From: JAAYUD01 sp041907665
GTDB lineage: Bacteria; Bacteroidota; Bacteroidia; Bacteroidales; Bacteroidaceae
Assembly: GCA_041907665.1 (NCBI GenBank)
Contig: JAYRGW010000003.1
Coordinates: forward strand, 1 to 64,000
Length of the DNA stretch: 64,000 nt
Direction of reading: 5' to 3'
Part shown: positions 63,057-64,000 of the stretch, piece by piece
Layout of the letters: the number at the start of each line of letters is the position of its first letter
Position numbering within the stretch: position 1 is the stretch's first letter
Program-made: the position numbers and the translations under genes
Notes under the pieces: model-generated
Told to the model about the DNA's origin: nothing
The model's database searches: none
The model's input: the letters and a program-made list of their open reading frames with translations, nothing else

Positions 63057-63120
63057 AAATTCATAAGGACGAAAATAAATGTTTCTAGTTACAAACTTTT
63101 AGTTTCGTCCTTATGAATTT
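63057..63120. repeat. Palindromic repeat, class A
   Basis: An 18-bp perfect inverted repeat, aaattcataaggacgaaa (63057-63074) and its complement (63103-63120), with a 28-base loop. Degenerate half-copies follow (ttatgttcgtcgttat). Confidence 0.85.
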
Positions 63121-63556
63121 TTATGTTCGTCGTTATCATTTTTGGGAAACACAGTATCGATTCCGCGCATTTGAAAGTATCACTTCGATATGGGTAAAAT
63201 AGTATCGGTTTTGTTCTCCATGTTCACTTCTGAAAATGTGGTCGAAAGAAGAATTCTCGCACGCCAACTTTCATCACCCCCTTGTGTAGCCCATTATCAG
63301 GGCCAATTTAAGAGAAATCATAACGCATTGATTCTCTGACAGAAAACATGTTTTTCGTGTCCCATTTTGGCGTCATACACGCGTATAGTACTGATATACA
63401 GTCAGTAACTGTGACAGTAATGTCTTCGTAACTAGAATAGAAAAAACAAGGTTTTACATATCTACACGAGGCATCTTTAAGTATCAGTAAGAACCGGCTA
63501 CTTCAACAAATCTGTATTGTCTTTGTCTTTCCAAAACGACATATGCTCCTAAAAAT

Positions 63557-63620
63557 GTTGTCGTATGTTAGTTTTTCCGAAAACATAAGGACGTCACCGG
63601 AAAAACTAACATACGACAAC
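63557..63620. repeat. Palindromic repeat, class B, complete
   Basis: A 23-bp perfect inverted repeat (63557-63579 with 63598-63620; arms start gttgtcgtatgttag) around an 18-base loop that contains cataaggacg (63584-63593). Confidence 0.9.
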
Positions 63621-63648
63621 GACGGCTGTGACCTTGTTTTGCTTTGCA

Positions 63649-63704
63649 AAAAAACAACCGTATGTCGCAGCGGTAACTAACGGAAGTTACGGCAGCGACA
63701 TACG
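63649..63704 (-). terminator. Terminator of the UvrD/PcrA-like helicase gene
   Basis: A 10-bp perfect stem (63659-63668 with 63695-63704), with a further inner stem, followed on the minus strand by a run of T (63649-63655). It begins 28 bases after the stop codon. Confidence 0.75.
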
Positions 63705-63731
63705 TCTGTTTTTAGAGGCCTGTAGTTTTGA

Positions 63732-64000
63732 TTACCGTATAATTTTAAACCTTGCAAAGCGGAGCAACAATACTTTTATTCCTAAATTACGAAATTCTAT
63801 CGTAGCTTTCCTATTTTCGTCAACTCCTTCGATTTTCTTTACTTTACCGACTCCAAAACGTTCGTGCTCTATGATTTGTCCTTCGCAAAGTTCCAAACGC
63901 TCGGTTATGGAAGAATCGCCAGGACTTGACTTAGCACATGAAGAGACCTTCTGCATTCCCGATGGGACTGACTGATGAACATTAGTGGTATCCGGCATTT
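63732..64000 (-). CDS. UvrD/PcrA-type DNA helicase, C-terminal fragment (runs off the right edge)
   Basis: Only the last 89 codons are in the window. The end CEGQIIEHERFGVGKVKKIEG, then KATIEFRNLGIK and LLLRFARFKII matches the Tudor-like C-terminal domain of PcrA/UvrD, which binds RNA polymerase and ends these superfamily 1 repair helicases. The serine-rich stretch before it is the usual flexible linker. Its motor domain lies outside the window. A terminator follows. Confidence 0.83.
   Translation of the reverse strand, partial: MPDTTNVHQSVPSGMQKVSSCAKSSPGDSSITERLELCEGQIIEHERFGVGKVKKIEGVDENRKATIEFRNLGIKVLLLRFARFKIIR

Larger units (their letters stand above)
62243..63648. other. Long gene-free stretch between mdh and the helicase gene
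   Basis: About 1.4 kb with no supported gene on either strand; the 60-residue frame at 62827-63009 looks accidental. It carries two palindromic repeats (63057-63120 and 63557-63620) in the same order and orientation as the pair at 271-618. The rest shows no repeat, RNA gene or IS end that I could recognise. Confidence 0.6.

Noticed and set aside
63628..63975. 115-residue plus-strand open frame
   Set aside because: Exactly antisense to the UvrD/PcrA C-terminal domain, which has clear homology.
1..64000. CRISPR array, tRNA or rRNA genes
   Set aside because: No regularly spaced repeats and no tRNA-like or rRNA-like sequence were recognised when reading both strands; a covariance-model scan would be decisive for tRNAs.

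Overview
The window looks like a chromosomal segment of a Bacteroidales bacterium, most likely a Bacteroides. The evidence is the SusC/SusD pair with an ECF sigma and FecR-type anti-sigma, the GLPGLI protein paired with a TonB-linked barrel, several lipoproteins, the -7 promoter motif TAnnTTTG ahead of many genes, a class II (adenosylcobalamin) ribonucleotide reductase beside dnaA, and the start of an IS1595-type transposase at the left edge.

Layout. (1) 1-11.5 kb is an AT-rich accessory region. It holds the IS1595 start, palindromic repeats, a large divergent adenosine-deaminase-like protein (898-3582) followed by a small unknown protein, and a convergent minus-strand operon: M42 peptidase, an unannotated 36-residue peptide, an intrinsic terminator/attenuator, a radical SAM/SPASM enzyme and a SNF2 helicase. 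The peptide-terminator-radical SAM order looks like a ribosomally made, post-translationally modified peptide (RiPP) cluster. The deaminase resembles RdrB of the RADAR antiphage system but has no RdrA ATPase beside it. A 222-bp element with terminal inverted repeats and an acetyltransferase/flavin reductase pair with a divergent AraC regulator close the region.

(2) 12.7-34.6 kb is carbohydrate use: GH92, GH127-type, aldose 1-epimerase, a DUF4965-type lipo/periplasmic enzyme, a TonB-type barrel and a short AraC protein, then a polysaccharide utilisation locus in transcription order sigma, anti-sigma, SusC, SusD, DUF3823 lipoprotein, GH2. (3) 34.8-43.7 kb holds a translationally coupled Memo-AMMECR1 / radical SAM pair, a membrane-anchored winged-helix regulator with a vestigial histidine-kinase H-box, divergent GLPGLI and TonB-linked genes, a lipoprotein and an ECF sigma factor.

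(4) 43.8-62.2 kb is mostly core genes: HU-like protein, pyridoxamine kinase, HD phosphohydrolase, HAD phosphatase, a BASS-type transporter, a BtuB-like receptor, N-acetylmuramoyl-L-alanine amidase, an MCE/MlaD protein, DnaA, nitroreductase, ribonucleotide reductase, NAD kinase, a coiled-coil protein and malate dehydrogenase. (5) 62.2-63.7 kb is non-coding with the same two classes of palindromic repeat seen at the left end, then the 3' end of a UvrD/PcrA helicase. No rRNA, tRNA or CRISPR array was recognised.
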